From Tahibacter harae (GTDB lineage: Bacteria; Pseudomonadota; Gammaproteobacteria; Xanthomonadales; Rhodanobacteraceae): a stretch of 64,000 bases of DNA. The first letter of the stretch is position 1, and every line of letters starts with the position of its first letter. Both the position numbers and the translations under genes were made by a program. This document shows positions 16,451 to 31,771 of this stretch, one piece after another. The stretch covers positions 62,001-126,000 of the forward strand of contig NZ_JANFQO010000013.1 of the NCBI RefSeq assembly GCF_024437735.1. Direction: 5' to 3'. The notes under the pieces are model-generated. The model worked only from the letters and a program-made list of their open reading frames with translations, made no database searches and was not told where the DNA came from.

Positions 16451-17167
16451 ATGCCGTACGTTTTCGATCTTGACAGGTTGGGGCTGCTGGCCGAAACCGG
16501 CGCCGCCGGTTTCCGCGCCGCCGATCCCTACCCGCATGCGGTGTTCGAGGACTTCCTGCGGCCCGAAGCCGTGGCCGAGCTGGCGGCGGTGTTTCCCAAG
16601 CCCGAGGATCGCCTTTCCTGGGACCGCTTCGGCGCCATCGGCTACGAAGTGAAGCTGGGCTCGTCCGACGAGGTGCGTTTTCCCGCCGCCCTGCGCCGCG
16701 CCATCCACGACCTCAATTCCGGCCCTTTCATCCGCTTCCTGGAGCGCCTGAGCGGCATCGACCACCTGCTGCCGGATCCCGGCCTGGTCGGCGGCGGCAT
16801 CCATCTCAGCCGCCAGGGCGATCATCTGGGCATCCATGCCGACTTCAACTGGCATGAAGGCCTGCAGGCGCATCGCCGCCTGAACCTGCTGATCTACCTC
16901 AGCCCGCACTGGGAAACCGGCTATGGCGGCGAGCTGGAGCTGTGGGACACCAGCGGCACGCGCCGCGTACGCACGGTGGAGCCGCTGTTCAACCGTGCCG
17001 TGGTGTTCAACACCCGCTCGGACACCTTCCATGGCCATCCCAACCATTGGGCCGCGCCCGACGGCGTCTACCGCCAGTCCATCGCGCTGTACTACTACAC
17101 GACCCAGCGCCCGGCCGAGGAACAGCGCGCGGCCCATGGCACCTTGTACAAGGGTTACAACGTGTAG
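16451..17167 (+). CDS. 2OG-Fe(II) dioxygenase-family protein
   Basis: A 238-residue double-stranded beta-helix oxygenase. The iron ligands are visible: HxD at His129-x-Asp131 (GIHADFNWH), the distal His near 194 (DTFHGHPNHW), and the 2-oxoglutarate-binding Arg about 14 residues later (YRQSIALYYY). The family hydroxylates small molecules or proteins; relatives occur in sugar-, lipid- and natural-product-modifying loci. The substrate is unknown. Start ATG 16451 begins MPYVFDLDRL. The neighbouring divergent thiolase is not necessarily related in function. Confidence 0.82.
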   Translation: MPYVFDLDRLGLLAETGAAGFRAADPYPHAVFEDFLRPEAVAELAAVFPKPEDRLSWDRFGAIGYEVKLGSSDEVRFPAALRRAIHDLNSGPFIRFLERLSGIDHLLPDPGLVGGGIHLSRQGDHLGIHADFNWHEGLQAHRRLNLLIYLSPHWETGYGGELELWDTSGTRRVRTVEPLFNRAVVFNTRSDTFHGHPNHWAAPDGVYRQSIALYYYTTQRPAEEQRAAHGTLYKGYNV

Positions 17168-17171
17168 GAGC

Positions 17172-17293
17172 GGGATTCGGGATTCGTGAGAGCCGGCTTC
17201 GGCTGCGTTGACCAAGCCCTCAATTCCTGGTCAGAAGGCCGGGATTCGGGATTCGCAAGTACCGGCCTTGGCTGCTCCGACCAATCCCGAATC
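17172..17293. repeat. Two copies of an extragenic REP-like repeat with GGGATTCGGGATTCG heads
   Basis: Two about 52-bp units start at 17172 and 17241 (69-bp period). Each opens with GGGATTCGGGATTCG and shares CCGGC-TxGGCTGC and GACCAA segments. In the second copy GATTCGGGATT (17243-17253) is perfectly inverted as AATCCCGAATC (17283-17293), giving an 11-bp stem. The block sits between the convergent oxygenase and DUF2167-like genes, overlaps the latter's stop, and could double as a terminator. Confidence 0.7.
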
Positions 17294-18467
17294 ACGGCAT
17301 ATGCGTGGCCAGCGCCGCCAGGGTATACGGCGCGCGCAGGCCGTCCGGCGGTGCGGCCGGGTATTCCTTGCCTTCGAGGAAGCTGGTGCGGTCGGCCAGC
17401 AGGCGTACGGTGGCCTGGCACAGCGCGAGCTGGCCCGGCGCCATGCCGACGATGCTGAATTCCAGCACGCCGCGCCGGCCCGGCCGCAGCGCGTGGCAGT
17501 CGACCACCTGGTGGTCGGAATTGACCAGCACACGTTCCTCGGCCCATTCCAGCACTTGGCCGTCGAACCGCGGCGCGACGGCGTAGCCGAGCAGGTCGCC
17601 GCTGCTGGCCGCCACGCGCGGCTGCGGCTGCTTGTTATCCAGCGCCGTCTGCAGCAGCTGCACCGGTTCCAGCGCCTGGGTCGCGACCCAGCCGTCGCTG
17701 ATCCAGCGCACCTTCACATGCCAGCTGTCCGGGTCGGCCAGCGGCGTGTTCTCATGCAGTATCCAGGCCATGATGCGGCTGTCCTCGGGTCGCGCCCGAG
17801 CGCTGTCCAGGCGGCGCGCGTCGGCGGCGCTGATCAGGCGGAACTTCGCCGGAACGTCGATGGAGAAGCCGGTGGAATCGCGCGTCCAGCGGCCGCGGTT
17901 GAACACGGCGCGGCGCGCGGCTTCCGCATAGCTCAGGGTTTCGACGGGGCGTTCCTGCGCGGCGACCGGGCGCGGATTGTCGAACTCCGCGTCGCGCGCG
18001 CGCGACGGCTCGCCGCTGCCGTGAGCGCCGGCTGCCACTGCACCGCTGCCGTCGCCCTCGTCGCGCACGCCCAGCTCACGCCAGGCCGCGTCGGATACGG
18101 CCTCGTCCTCGCTGAGCAGGCGCTGTTCCTGTTCCGGGGTGATGGTGAGGCCCTGCTCGCGCATGATCTTGATGACCTGGCTGCGCGCCTGGAGGTCGGC
18201 CTTGTCGCCCACGCCGCTCATGCCGCCGGCGTGGCGGGTCATGCTACTGGCGGACCAGATCGCCACCACGCTGCAGATGAAGATGCCCAGTACGTGGAAG
18301 CGGATGTTGTGATCCGGGTCGTTCCAGTACTTGATCAGCGCGACGATGAAATAGAACGGCAGCAGCAGGGTGAGCACGCCGTCCAGCGTGCTGGCGCGCC
18401 AGACGCGCACCACCATCAGGATGCCGAACACCAGTGAGATCAGATAGGCGACGAGGACCAGGGTCAT
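17292..18467 (-). CDS. Membrane protein with DUF2167-like C-terminal domain
   Basis: 391 residues. Two or three hydrophobic helices occupy the first 75 residues (LVLVAYLISLVFGILMVVRV, GVLTLLLPFYFIVALI, HVLGIFICSVVAIWSAS), followed by a charged linker. From about residue 195 the sequence tracks DUF2167: GFSIDVPAKFRLISAADARRL, WHVKVRWISDGWVATQALEPVQLLQTAL, then GYAVAPRFDGQVLEWAEE. The DUF2167 assignment is from pattern memory and is moderately sure. Known DUF2167 proteins are membrane proteins of unknown role. Nine bases separate it from the preceding small gene, so both may be in the gltBD transcript. Confidence 0.6.
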   Translation of the reverse strand: MTLVLVAYLISLVFGILMVVRVWRASTLDGVLTLLLPFYFIVALIKYWNDPDHNIRFHVLGIFICSVVAIWSASSMTRHAGGMSGVGDKADLQARSQVIKIMREQGLTITPEQEQRLLSEDEAVSDAAWRELGVRDEGDGSGAVAAGAHGSGEPSRARDAEFDNPRPVAAQERPVETLSYAEAARRAVFNRGRWTRDSTGFSIDVPAKFRLISAADARRLDSARARPEDSRIMAWILHENTPLADPDSWHVKVRWISDGWVATQALEPVQLLQTALDNKQPQPRVAASSGDLLGYAVAPRFDGQVLEWAEERVLVNSDHQVVDCHALRPGRRGVLEFSIVGMAPGQLALCQATVRLLADRTSFLEGKEYPAAPPDGLRAPYTLAALATHMP

Positions 18468-18476
18468 GATGCTGCC

Positions 18477-18815
18477 TCAGCGCGGCGCGATGCGCGCGAC
18501 ATTGGCGCGCGGCAGGGTGTAGCTGACGCTGCGCGCGGGCAGCTCTATCGCCAGGGTCAGCGCATCGCGGCTGACGGCGGTCAGGGTGCCGAGATAGACG
18601 CCCTGGCTGCGCGTCTCCACCACCACGCGCTGGCCGACCAGGCTGGCCGCACTGTCGGTTTCGGCGGCCTTGCCGCGGGCCGGCTTGCCCTTGGCTGCCG
18701 GCGCGGCGGCTTCGGGTTTCGCCGCGAGCAACTGCTCGATACGGGCCTCGTCCGGGCCGGCGGCAAGGGCCGGCAGCGCCGCCAGCGACAGCATCGAAAG
18801 CATTACGGCACGCAT
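18477..18815 (-). CDS. Small exported protein of unknown function
   Basis: 112 residues with a signal peptide (MRAVMLSMLSLAALPALA), an Ala/Lys-rich low-complexity linker, and a C-terminal beta-rich half (VGQRVVVETRSQGVYLGTLTAVSRDALTLAIELPARSVSYTLPRANVARI) that looks like a small SH3- or Sm-like barrel. I do not recognise a family. Start 18815 has GGAG upstream and gives a normal signal peptide. It lies between gltD (70-base gap) and the DUF2167-like gene (9-base gap), all on the same strand. Confidence 0.65.
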   Translation of the reverse strand: MRAVMLSMLSLAALPALAAGPDEARIEQLLAAKPEAAAPAAKGKPARGKAAETDSAASLVGQRVVVETRSQGVYLGTLTAVSRDALTLAIELPARSVSYTLPRANVARIAPR

Positions 18816-18885
18816 CAGATCCGGCTCCACCGCGCCCCTCCCGGGCGCGGCGATTCTCCGGGGCGTCCTGCCCGGCTGCAAGCCG

Positions 18886-20306
18886 CTATGTGGCCGCCGT
18901 CACAGCTTGCAGCTGGGCGAGGATGGCGCGCGCGGCCTCGCGGCCGTCCAGCACGGCGCGCACCACCAGATCCGCGCCGCGCACGGTGTCGCCGCCGGCG
19001 AAGACCTTGGGATTGCTGGTCTGCTGGCGCGCGCGGCCGGCGCCGCCGACCACGATACGGCCGCTGGCATCGGTGGCGATGCCGTGGTCCGCGCACCAGT
19101 CCGGCGGACTGGCGAGGAAGCCGAAGGCCTGGATCACCACGTCGGCCGGCAGATCCTGTTCGCTGCCGGGAATGGCGCGGCTCTGCGCGCGGCCGCGGCC
19201 ATCGCTCACCAGTTCGGTCTGCACCACGCGCACGCACTGCGCGCGGCCCTCGCCGTGTATCGCCAGCGGCTGGCGCTGGAACACGAATTCCACGCCTTCG
19301 TCGCGGGCGTATTTCACCTCGCGGCGCGAGCCGGGCATGTTGGCCTCGTCGCGGCGGTAGACGCAGCTCACGCGCGCCGCGCCCAGGCGGATGGAGGAAC
19401 GCACGCAGTCCATCGCCGTATCGCCGCCGCCGAGCACGACCACGCGCTTGCCGGCCAGATCCGGCAATGCATCGCCCGCGCCCGCGGTGCCGAGCAGGCG
19501 GCGCGTGTTGGCGATCAGGAACGGCAGCGCGGCATACACGCCGTCGAGCTGCTGTCCCGGCAGCTGTGCATCGACATTCGTATACGCGCCGGTGGCGAGG
19601 AACACCGCGTCGAATTCGCGCAGCAGCGTAGCGAACGGCAGATCGCGGCCGACCTCGGTGCCCAGGCGGAAACGCACGCCCAGTTCTTCGAGCACGCTGC
19701 GGCGGGTGCGCACCACGCTTTTCTCCAGCTTGAACGCCGGAATGCCGAAGGTGAGCAAGCCGCCGATTTCCTCGTGCCGGTCGAACACGTCGACCTCGAC
19801 GCCGGCGCGCACCAGCCGGTCCGCCGCCGCCAGTCCGGCCGGGCCGGCGCCGACGATGGCCACGCGCCGGCCGCTGCGCTCCTGCGTATGCAGCGCCGGG
19901 CGCCAGCCGCGGCGCAGCGCCTCGTCGGTGACCCAGCGCTCGATGCCGCCGATGGTGACCGCGCCGAAGCCGCCTTCCTCCAGTGTGCAGGCCCCTTCGC
20001 AGAGACGGTCCTGCGGACAGACGCGGCCGCAGATCTCCGGCAGCGGATTGGTTTCGTGCATCAGGCTGGCGGCATCCTCGATGCGGCCGTCGCGCACCAG
20101 CTGCAGCCACTGCGGAATGCGGTTGCCCAGCGGACAGCCCCAGGAACAGTAGGGATTGCCGCAGTCGATGCAGCGCGCGGCCTGGTCGCCCGCATCGCCG
20201 TTGACGAAGCCGCCGTGGATCTCGCCGTGGCCGAGCACGCGGATCGGCACCGGCACTTCCTGCGGCAGGGCGCGGTGGAACTTGAGGAAGGGAAAGGTTT
20301 TCTCGC

Positions 20307-20310
<4 letters not shown>
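18886..20310 (-). CDS. gltD: Glutamate synthase small subunit
   Basis: 474 residues. GltD takes electrons from NADPH via FAD and iron-sulphur clusters to the large subunit, which makes glutamate from glutamine and 2-oxoglutarate. Seen: the N-terminal cluster motif CIDCGNPYCSWGCPLGN and further Cys in EICGRVCPQDRLCEGAC; FAD-binding GAGPAGLAAADRL; NADPH-binding GGGDTAMDC; and the C-terminal VFAGGDTVRGADLVV FAD motif. Length is normal (E. coli 472). Its ATG overlaps the gltB stop (ATGA), so translation is coupled. Confidence 0.95.
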
Positions 20311-24767
<4,457 letters not shown>

Positions 24768-25155
24768 GCTGAATTCCTGGCAAGGCCGCGGCGGCCGTTC
24801 CAGTGCGGCCATACCGGGCAAGGCTTGGGCAGTGCGCGATCCGTCGCGACTGTGAGTTTTGCGCTGGCGTCTTGCGCTTCGAGTTAAACCCCAGATGCTG
24901 CGATGCGTCAAATAACCAAAAGCAAGTGCCGCTTGCTGCTGTGCGGTCCGGGCCAAAGGTTCCAATCCGGTGTCGCAGATCCGATCCGAGCAATCCATCG
25001 AAACCTGTCCGGTCATTGGTCCGGGCGCGGCGATTTCCATTTGTTGCGCTTGCGTGCGACAGGCGGCGCGGCGGGGCCGCCGGCAGCGGCGAGACCGGTT
25101 CACCCACTTGCCCCGGGTTCGCGGTACATTCGGGCGGTCAGGCAAGGGGGGCTGA
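24768..25155. other. Divergent promoter region, gltB / REC-EAL gene
   Basis: About 390 bases without a gene. The gltB-proximal half contains the promoter listed at 24883-24911. The half next to the response-regulator gene shows no clear sigma-70 promoter to my eye. Confidence 0.5.
24883..24911 (-). promoter_or_regulatory. Probable sigma-70 promoter of gltBD
   Basis: On the minus strand TTGACG (24911-24906), a 17-base spacer, then TTTAAC (24888-24883). The -35 matches consensus 5/6 and the -10 4/6, with ideal spacing. The implied transcription start near 24876 gives a leader of about 110 bases before the gltB ATG. Confidence 0.6.
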
Positions 25156-26361
25156 ATGAGTTCACGGATCGCTCAGCTGTCGGTGATGGTGGTCGAAGAC
25201 CACAGCTTCCAGCGCAGCATCGCGCTGCGCCTGCTGGCCGGACTGGGCGTGGAACGCGCCTACGAAGCCGCCCACGGCCGCGAAGCCCTGGACCGCCTGG
25301 AGCAGCTGCTGGAAAAGCCCGATGTCGCGCTGGTCGACCTGGATCTGCCCGAGATGGACGGCATAGAACTGATAGGGCATATCGCCAGCCGCCGCCTGGC
25401 CCGCGCCATCGTGGTGCTGTCGGCGCTGGATCCGGCCCTGCTGCACACGGTGCAGACCATGGCGCGTGCCTCTGGCCTGCGCGTGCTCGGCGCGATAGAA
25501 AAGCCGCTGACCGTGACCAAGCTGCAGGAAGTGCTGAGCCACTTCCACCACGAGCCCGAGGAAAGCGGCTATGTCATGCCGCTGGAATTCGAGCGCGACG
25601 AACTGATCGAGGCGATAGAGACCGAGCAGATCGAACCGTGGTTCCAGGCCCAGGTCGCCATCGCCAGCGGCCATGCAGTCGGCGTGGAGGCGCTGGCACG
25701 CTGGGTGCGCGGCGACCAGGTGCTGCAGCCGGCCCAGTTCCTGCACCAGATCGAGCGCGAAGGACTGATCGACGCGCTGACCGAAAGCATGCTGCGCAAA
25801 TCCTGCCGCTGGCGCGCGCGCTGGGCCGTGGCCGGGCTGGACCTGCGCCTGTCGGTGAACGTGTCCATGCTCAATCTCGCCCGTGTGGACACCGCCGACC
25901 GCTACCAGCAGATCGTGCAGCAGGCCGGCGTACGCACCCGCGATGTGGTGCTGGAAGTCACCGAAGGCTCGGTCATGGGCGAGGCCGCCAGCGCGCTCAA
26001 CGTGCTCGCGCGCCTGCGTCTGAAGGGCTTCGGCCTGGCCATCGACGATTTCGGCACCGGCTATTCCTCGCTGTCGCAGCTGTCGCGGATTCCCTTCACC
26101 GAACTGAAGATCGACCAGGGCTTCGTCACCGGCGCCGTGCGCCAGCCGCGCAAGCGCGCCGTGGTCGAGACCAGCCTGGAACTGGCGCGCAAGCTGGACC
26201 TGGGCACGGTCGCCGAAGGCGTGGAAACCGTCGACGACTGGCAGATGCTGGCCGAGCTGGGCTGCGACTACGCCCAGGGCTATCTGATCGGCTCCGCGGT
26301 ATCCGGCGCCGCACTGATCGAGCAGGTGCGCCATTGGAGATCACCGCAGCTACAGGAATGA
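25156..26361 (+). CDS. Response regulator with EAL (c-di-GMP phosphodiesterase) domain
   Basis: 401 residues. An N-terminal receiver has VVEDHSFQR for the acidic pocket, phosphoacceptor Asp61 ([10 protein letters not shown]) and Lys in IEKPLT. The C-terminal EAL domain is intact: VGVEALARW (E178-A-L), [33 protein letters not shown] and QGYLIG. These are the residues that bind metal and c-di-GMP in active phosphodiesterases, so hydrolysis to pGpG is expected. The gene's stop overlaps the start of a hybrid histidine kinase (ATGA), which is the likely phosphodonor. No DNA-binding domain is present. Confidence 0.92.
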   Translation: MSSRIAQLSVMVVEDHSFQRSIALRLLAGLGVERAYEAAHGREALDRLEQLLEKPDVALVDLDLPEMDGIELIGHIASRRLARAIVVLSALDPALLHTVQTMARASGLRVLGAIEKPLTVTKLQEVLSHFHHEPEESGYVMPLEFERDELIEAIETEQIEPWFQAQVAIASGHAVGVEALARWVRGDQVLQPAQFLHQIEREGLIDALTESMLRKSCRWRARWAVAGLDLRLSVNVSMLNLARVDTADRYQQIVQQAGVRTRDVVLEVTEGSVMGEAASALNVLARLRLKGFGLAIDDFGTGYSSLSQLSRIPFTELKIDQGFVTGAVRQPRKRAVVETSLELARKLDLGTVAEGVETVDDWQMLAELGCDYAQGYLIGSAVSGAALIEQVRHWRSPQLQE

Positions 26362-28970
26362 AGCCGGGCGTGTTCCGGCTCAGCATCCGCCAGCAGCTGC
26401 TCGGCCTGTTCGGCCTGCTGCTGTTCACCGGCGCCACCGTGCTGGTGCTGGATACGCTCAACGAGCGCGCCACCGTGCGCACCATGACCCAGCTGCGCGA
26501 GGATTCGCTGGCCGGCCTGCGCTACGTCAAGAACATTTCCGACGCCTACGGCCTGGACGTGGTCGATACCACCTTCCGCGTGCGCAACCACCTGATGGGC
26601 TGGGACCAGGGCGTGGAAGTGCTGGACCGCGCCGCGCTGACCATCCAGGAGAACTGGGACAAGCTGGCCAACACCCACCTCACCGAGGTGCAGCAGACCC
26701 TGCTCGACGACGTGCGGCGCCAGCGCGAGACCGCCGACCGCGCTGCGGCCAAGCTGCGCGCCATCCTGATCTCGCGCAAGATCGACGACCTGGGCGTGTT
26801 CGCCGATACCGAGCTGTACCCGGCCATAGATCCGGTCACCACGCGGCTGAAGTTCCTCTCGGAACTGAAGATGATCACGGCCAATGCCAACCTCGATGCC
26901 GATGCGCGGCGCACCTCGCGCATCAGCTACTGGCGCGTGGGCCTGAGCCTGCTTGCGTTCGCGATCGTGTTCGTTGCCGGCCGGCGCATCCTGCGCCACA
27001 TCTACCGCGGCGTGGAAAAGCTGGTGCAGCTGGCCCATGCCACCCGCGCCGGCGACTACACCCGCGCGGTCGGCGAGTGGCCGCGCGGCGAGCTGGGCCA
27101 GGTCGCCCACGCCTTCGTCGACATGCGCGACGCGCTGGCGCGCAATGAGGTGGAGCTGCGCCATTCCGAGGCCCTGGCGACCGAGGCCAACCGCGCCAAG
27201 AGCGCCTTCCTCGCCGCGATGAGCCACGAGATACGCACGCCCATGATCGGCGTGGTCGGCATGCTGGAACTGCTGGGCCATACCGATCTCGACGCCGAGC
27301 AGCGCCGCTGCGTCACCGTGATAGAGACTTCGGCCCAGGCGCTGCTGCAGATCATCGGCGACATCCTGGACTTCTCCAAGATCGAGGCCGGCCGCCTGGA
27401 CATCGCCAGCCGCGCCACCGACCTGCGCCTGCTGCTGGAACAGACCGTCAACAACTTCCTCGGCGTCGCTTCCTCGCGCGGCCTGTACCTGAGCCTGCGC
27501 ATAGACCAGGACGTGGCGCCGGCGCACCTGGTCGATCCGCTGCGGCTGCGCCAGATCCTCTCCAACCTGATCTCCAACGCGCTGAAATTTACTCACAAGG
27601 GCGGCGTGCGCGTGGAGCTGGAACTGCTGATGCAGGACGAGAACGGCCAGACCCTGGCCCTGCGCGTGCACGACACCGGCATCGGCATAGGCCAGGAACA
27701 GCAGGACAAGCTGTTCACGCCCTTCGCCCAGGCCGAGGCCGGCATCGCGCGCAGCTACGGTGGCACCGGCCTGGGCCTGGCCATCAGCCAGCGCCTGGCC
27801 CAGGCCCTGGGCGGCGAGATCGGCCTGCGCAGCCAGCTCGGCGAAGGCACCTCGGTCAGCCTGGTGCTGACCTTGCCGGTGAGCACTGCCGAAGCCGTCG
27901 CCGCCGACGCACCGGCGCGCCCACAGGCAGCCGGACAGTGGCCGCAGCGCGCCGCGCCGGATGTGGAAACGGCGGAACGCGAACGCAGCCTGATCCTGCT
28001 GGTCGACGATCACCCCACTAACCGCGAAGTGATCTCGCGCCAATTGGCCAAGGCCGGCTACGCCTGCCTGACCGCGGCCGATGGCGAGGAAGGCCTGCAG
28101 GAATGGCGCAGCGGCCGCTATGCCCTGGTGCTGGCCGACATCCACATGCCGCGCATGGACGGCTATGCCATGGCCGCGGCCATACGCGCGACCGAGCAGC
28201 GCGAAGGCCGCGTGCGCACGCCGCTGATCGCGCTCACCGCCAACGTGACCAAGGGCGAGGCGGAACGCTGCCTGGCCGCCGGCATGGACGATTTCCTGGG
28301 CAAGCCGGTCAGCATAGGCCAGCTCGCCGCGCGCCTGCGCATCTGGTTGCCGCATGTGTCCTTCGCCGCGAACAGGGCGTTGCCGGCGGCGGTCGCCGTG
28401 GTGCCTGCGCCGGGTCGGACGGGACCGGTGGATGCCGGCGGCGCGGCACCGGCGGCTGCTCGCGGTGGCGCAACGGACGCGGCGGAGAACATCGCGTCCG
28501 CGGCCGATCGCGGCGCGGAGGCGGGCAGCGCTGCGGCCGTCGACGGCCGGACGGCTGCAGCAGCGAGCGGCCCGGCCTCGGCAGCGAGCGAGGCGGCCGC
28601 GGGAGATTTCCGCGCGGCCGCGGGAGAGGATGCTGGCGCGCCAGCCGTGGACGAGCCGGCCTTCGATCCGCGCGTACTGGCCGAAATCACCGGCGGCGAC
28701 GCGGCCGAAGCCGGGCGTCTGCTGGACGAATTCATCGCCACCGCGGCCCAGGACACCGAGGCCCTGCAGGCCACCCTGCAGCGCGGCGACTGCGCCGGCG
28801 CCGCGCGCGAAGCGCACCGGCTCAAGGGCGCGGCGCGGCTGGTCGGCGCCAACGCGCTGGCGGCCGAGGCTGCAGCGCTGGAACAGGCGCTGCGTGGCGG
28901 CGGGGAGGCGGATACGCCTGATCTGGCCGGGCTGCACGCGGCGCTGGCGGCGCTGCGGCGCGGGCGCTAG
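26358..28970 (+). CDS. Hybrid sensor histidine kinase (HAMP-HisKA-HATPase-REC-HPt)
   Basis: 870 residues. TM1 is about residues 13-33. A roughly 155-residue helical periplasmic sensor follows, rich in [13 protein letters not shown]-type heptads and resembling a 4-helix MCP-like sensor. Then TM2 ([19 protein letters not shown]), HAMP, HisKA with His290 ([11 protein letters not shown]), HATPase_c ([32 protein letters not shown]), receiver with Asp594 ([11 protein letters not shown]) and an HPt with His820 ([11 protein letters not shown]). An Ala/Gly-rich linker of about 80 residues joins REC to HPt. This full phosphorelay could pass phosphate to Asp61 of the EAL regulator encoded immediately upstream with a 4-base overlap. 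Confidence 0.93.
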   Translation: MKPGVFRLSIRQQLLGLFGLLLFTGATVLVLDTLNERATVRTMTQLREDSLAGLRYVKNISDAYGLDVVDTTFRVRNHLMGWDQGVEVLDRAALTIQENWDKLANTHLTEVQQTLLDDVRRQRETADRAAAKLRAILISRKIDDLGVFADTELYPAIDPVTTRLKFLSELKMITANANLDADARRTSRISYWRVGLSLLAFAIVFVAGRRILRHIYRGVEKLVQLAHATRAGDYTRAVGEWPRGELGQVAHAFVDMRDALARNEVELRHSEALATEANRAKSAFLAAMSHEIRTPMIGVVGMLELLGHTDLDAEQRRCVTVIETSAQALLQIIGDILDFSKIEAGRLDIASRATDLRLLLEQTVNNFLGVASSRGLYLSLRIDQDVAPAHLVDPLRLRQILSNLISNALKFTHKGGVRVELELLMQDENGQTLALRVHDTGIGIGQEQQDKLFTPFAQAEAGIARSYGGTGLGLAISQRLAQALGGEIGLRSQLGEGTSVSLVLTLPVSTAEAVAADAPARPQAAGQWPQRAAPDVETAERERSLILLVDDHPTNREVISRQLAKAGYACLTAADGEEGLQEWRSGRYALVLADIHMPRMDGYAMAAAIRATEQREGRVRTPLIALTANVTKGEAERCLAAGMDDFLGKPVSIGQLAARLRIWLPHVSFAANRALPAAVAVVPAPGRTGPVDAGGAAPAAARGGATDAAENIASAADRGAEAGSAAAVDGRTAAAASGPASAASEAAAGDFRAAAGEDAGAPAVDEPAFDPRVLAEITGGDAAEAGRLLDEFIATAAQDTEALQATLQRGDCAGAAREAHRLKGAARLVGANALAAEAAALEQALRGGGEADTPDLAGLHAALAALRRGR

Positions 28971-29068
28971 TCGGGGATCTGGGCCTCAGCGTGGCGGCGC
29001 CGCTGCCTGCCGCTGCGCCGAAGGCGGGGCGCTGCGCTGGCGGAAACGGGCGCGCGGGTCCCGCCGGG

Positions 29069-30391
<1,323 letters not shown>

Positions 30392-30649
30392 ATGATCGAT
30401 GCACGAACCCTAGACGAACTCGCGCGCCGTCTGGCCGAGCTGATTCCTCCCGGCGCCAGCGCCGCCGGCGCGGACATCGCCGACAACGTCAAGGACGCCC
30501 TGCGGGCCGGCCTGCGCAAGCTGGACCTGGTCACCCGCGAGGAATTCGATGTGCAGCGCTGCGTGCTGCTGCGCACCCGCGAGAAGGTCGAGGAACTGGA
30601 AACCCGCGTCGCGCAGCTGGAACAGCTGCTGCAGGCGCCACGGCATTGA
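30392..30649 (+). CDS. ubiK: UbiK (YqiC/BMFP-type) ubiquinone biosynthesis accessory factor
   Basis: An 85-residue small coiled-coil protein. The pattern DELARRLAELIPPG...DIADNVKDALRAGLRKLDLVTREEFDVQRCVLLRTREKVEELETRVAQLEQLL matches the BMFP family: an N-terminal amphipathic helix then a C-terminal trimeric coiled coil. UbiK binds UbiJ and helps the soluble Ubi complex in aerobic ubiquinone synthesis. GGAG lies about 9 bases before the ATG. comM is the next intact gene on the strand; the decayed SUFU gene separates them. Confidence 0.87.
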   Translation: MIDARTLDELARRLAELIPPGASAAGADIADNVKDALRAGLRKLDLVTREEFDVQRCVLLRTREKVEELETRVAQLEQLLQAPRH

Positions 30650-30677
30650 GCCGCCGCGTTGCGGCCTAGGGCGGCTC
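30648..30677 (+). terminator. Hairpin after ubiK
   Basis: GAGCCGCC (30648-30655) pairs with GGCGGCTC (30670-30677) across a 14-base loop, starting at the ubiK stop codon. There is no T run, so termination is uncertain. Confidence 0.4.
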
Positions 30678-31087
30678 AGCACCGGCGCGGATAGCGCGCC
30701 GGCTGCAGGCGAGCGTCACCGCAGCGAGGGACCGGCATCGCCGGTACCGGACACGAGCCAGTCAGGCCGGCCGCCGCCCGCGGCTGCGGCAACGTTTTGC
30801 CCCGAAGGGACGCAAGTCCCGGCAAGTCAGGAATCCGCTCGCCCAGCCTCGCTGGTCATGTGGAAACCGGCCACGGATGGCCACCCACTTTGCTTCGGTC
30901 TCGGTACCGCCGGTCCGGCTGCCCGCGCCACATCCGCCGCACCTTGGCCTGTGCAACATCCGCTGCACCTGCCGAACCTTTCCCGCGCGGTTCACGCCAG
31001 TGCTGTATGCAAGCGGCGGTTGCGCTCATCGGGCAAGAAGCAGCGACGGGGCGCAATCCGCGGCGGCAAACCCGGGGCCGCCCAGCC
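30650..31087. other. Gene-free segment before the SUFU pseudogene
   Basis: About 440 bases with no recognisable gene beyond the hairpin at its left edge. Together with 31772-32173 it flanks the decayed SUFU gene, so the whole 30.65-32.17 kb stretch may be the remains of an inserted segment between ubiK and comM. No direct repeats, transposase or integrase remnants were identified. Confidence 0.45.
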
Positions 31088-31771
31088 ATGACGCCGTAAA
31101 AATACCGCCGCCAGTTCAACCAAGACGACGCCATAGGCTGGGATTGCCTGGACCGGCACCTGCAAACCGTCTACGGCACCCAGGAACCGCGCCATTACGC
31201 TCGCGCCCTGCGCTGGGCCCGGGGCGGCGACAATCCATTGGACGGCTGCAGCATCTACGACTGCCGCGAAGGCGGTGCCCTGCACCGGTATATCGTCAGC
31301 TACGGCATGTCCGCGTGTACTACGACGAAGACAGCGCCGGCGGTAAATACAGCGGCTGGGGCTTTGAATTCAGCATGCGCGTACTGCCCTTCGCCGGCGA
31401 CCCGGCCGCCGGCGCCCACGCGCACGCGCCCCATTGGGGCCATGGCCGTGATGAAGAACCTCGCCTGTTACGTATCCAACAGCGGCAACGGGCTCGAGTC
31501 CTACCGCTTCATCTCCGCCAACGGCCCGGCACGCCTGCAAACCGACATCCGGATCACCGCCCTGGCCCTGGTGCCCGATCCGGCGCTGGGCACACGGGAC
31601 ACGCCGCACGACCGCGTGAGCTAGCTGCAACTGGCCGTACTGACCGATGCGGAATACGAGTGGCCGCGCGAGGATCCGACGGCGACGCGGACCGAGGCGC
31701 TGATTGCCCGGATGCGGGAGAAGAATCCGTGGCTGGTGACGGATCTGAAGCGGCAGGAATCCTTCGTCTGA
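31088..31771 (+). pseudogene. Decayed SUFU (suppressor of fused)-domain protein
   Basis: Conceptual repair gives about 227 residues that follow the bacterial SUFU domain along its whole length: GWDCLDRHLQTVYGTQEPRHY, ARGGDNPLDGCSIYD, HRYIVSYGMS, then in the second frame YYDEDSAGGKYSGWGFEFSM, then back in the first frame MAVMKNLACYVSNSGNG, FISANGP, LALVPDPALGTRDTP and LQLAVLTDAEYEW. Lesions: TAA at 31097 (codon 4), a 1-base loss near 31313, a 1-base gain in the G run 31436-31439, and TAG at 31622. The natural stop is TGA at 31769. Bacterial SUFU proteins are often immunity proteins of polymorphic toxin systems; no toxin gene is visible here. Confidence 0.85.
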
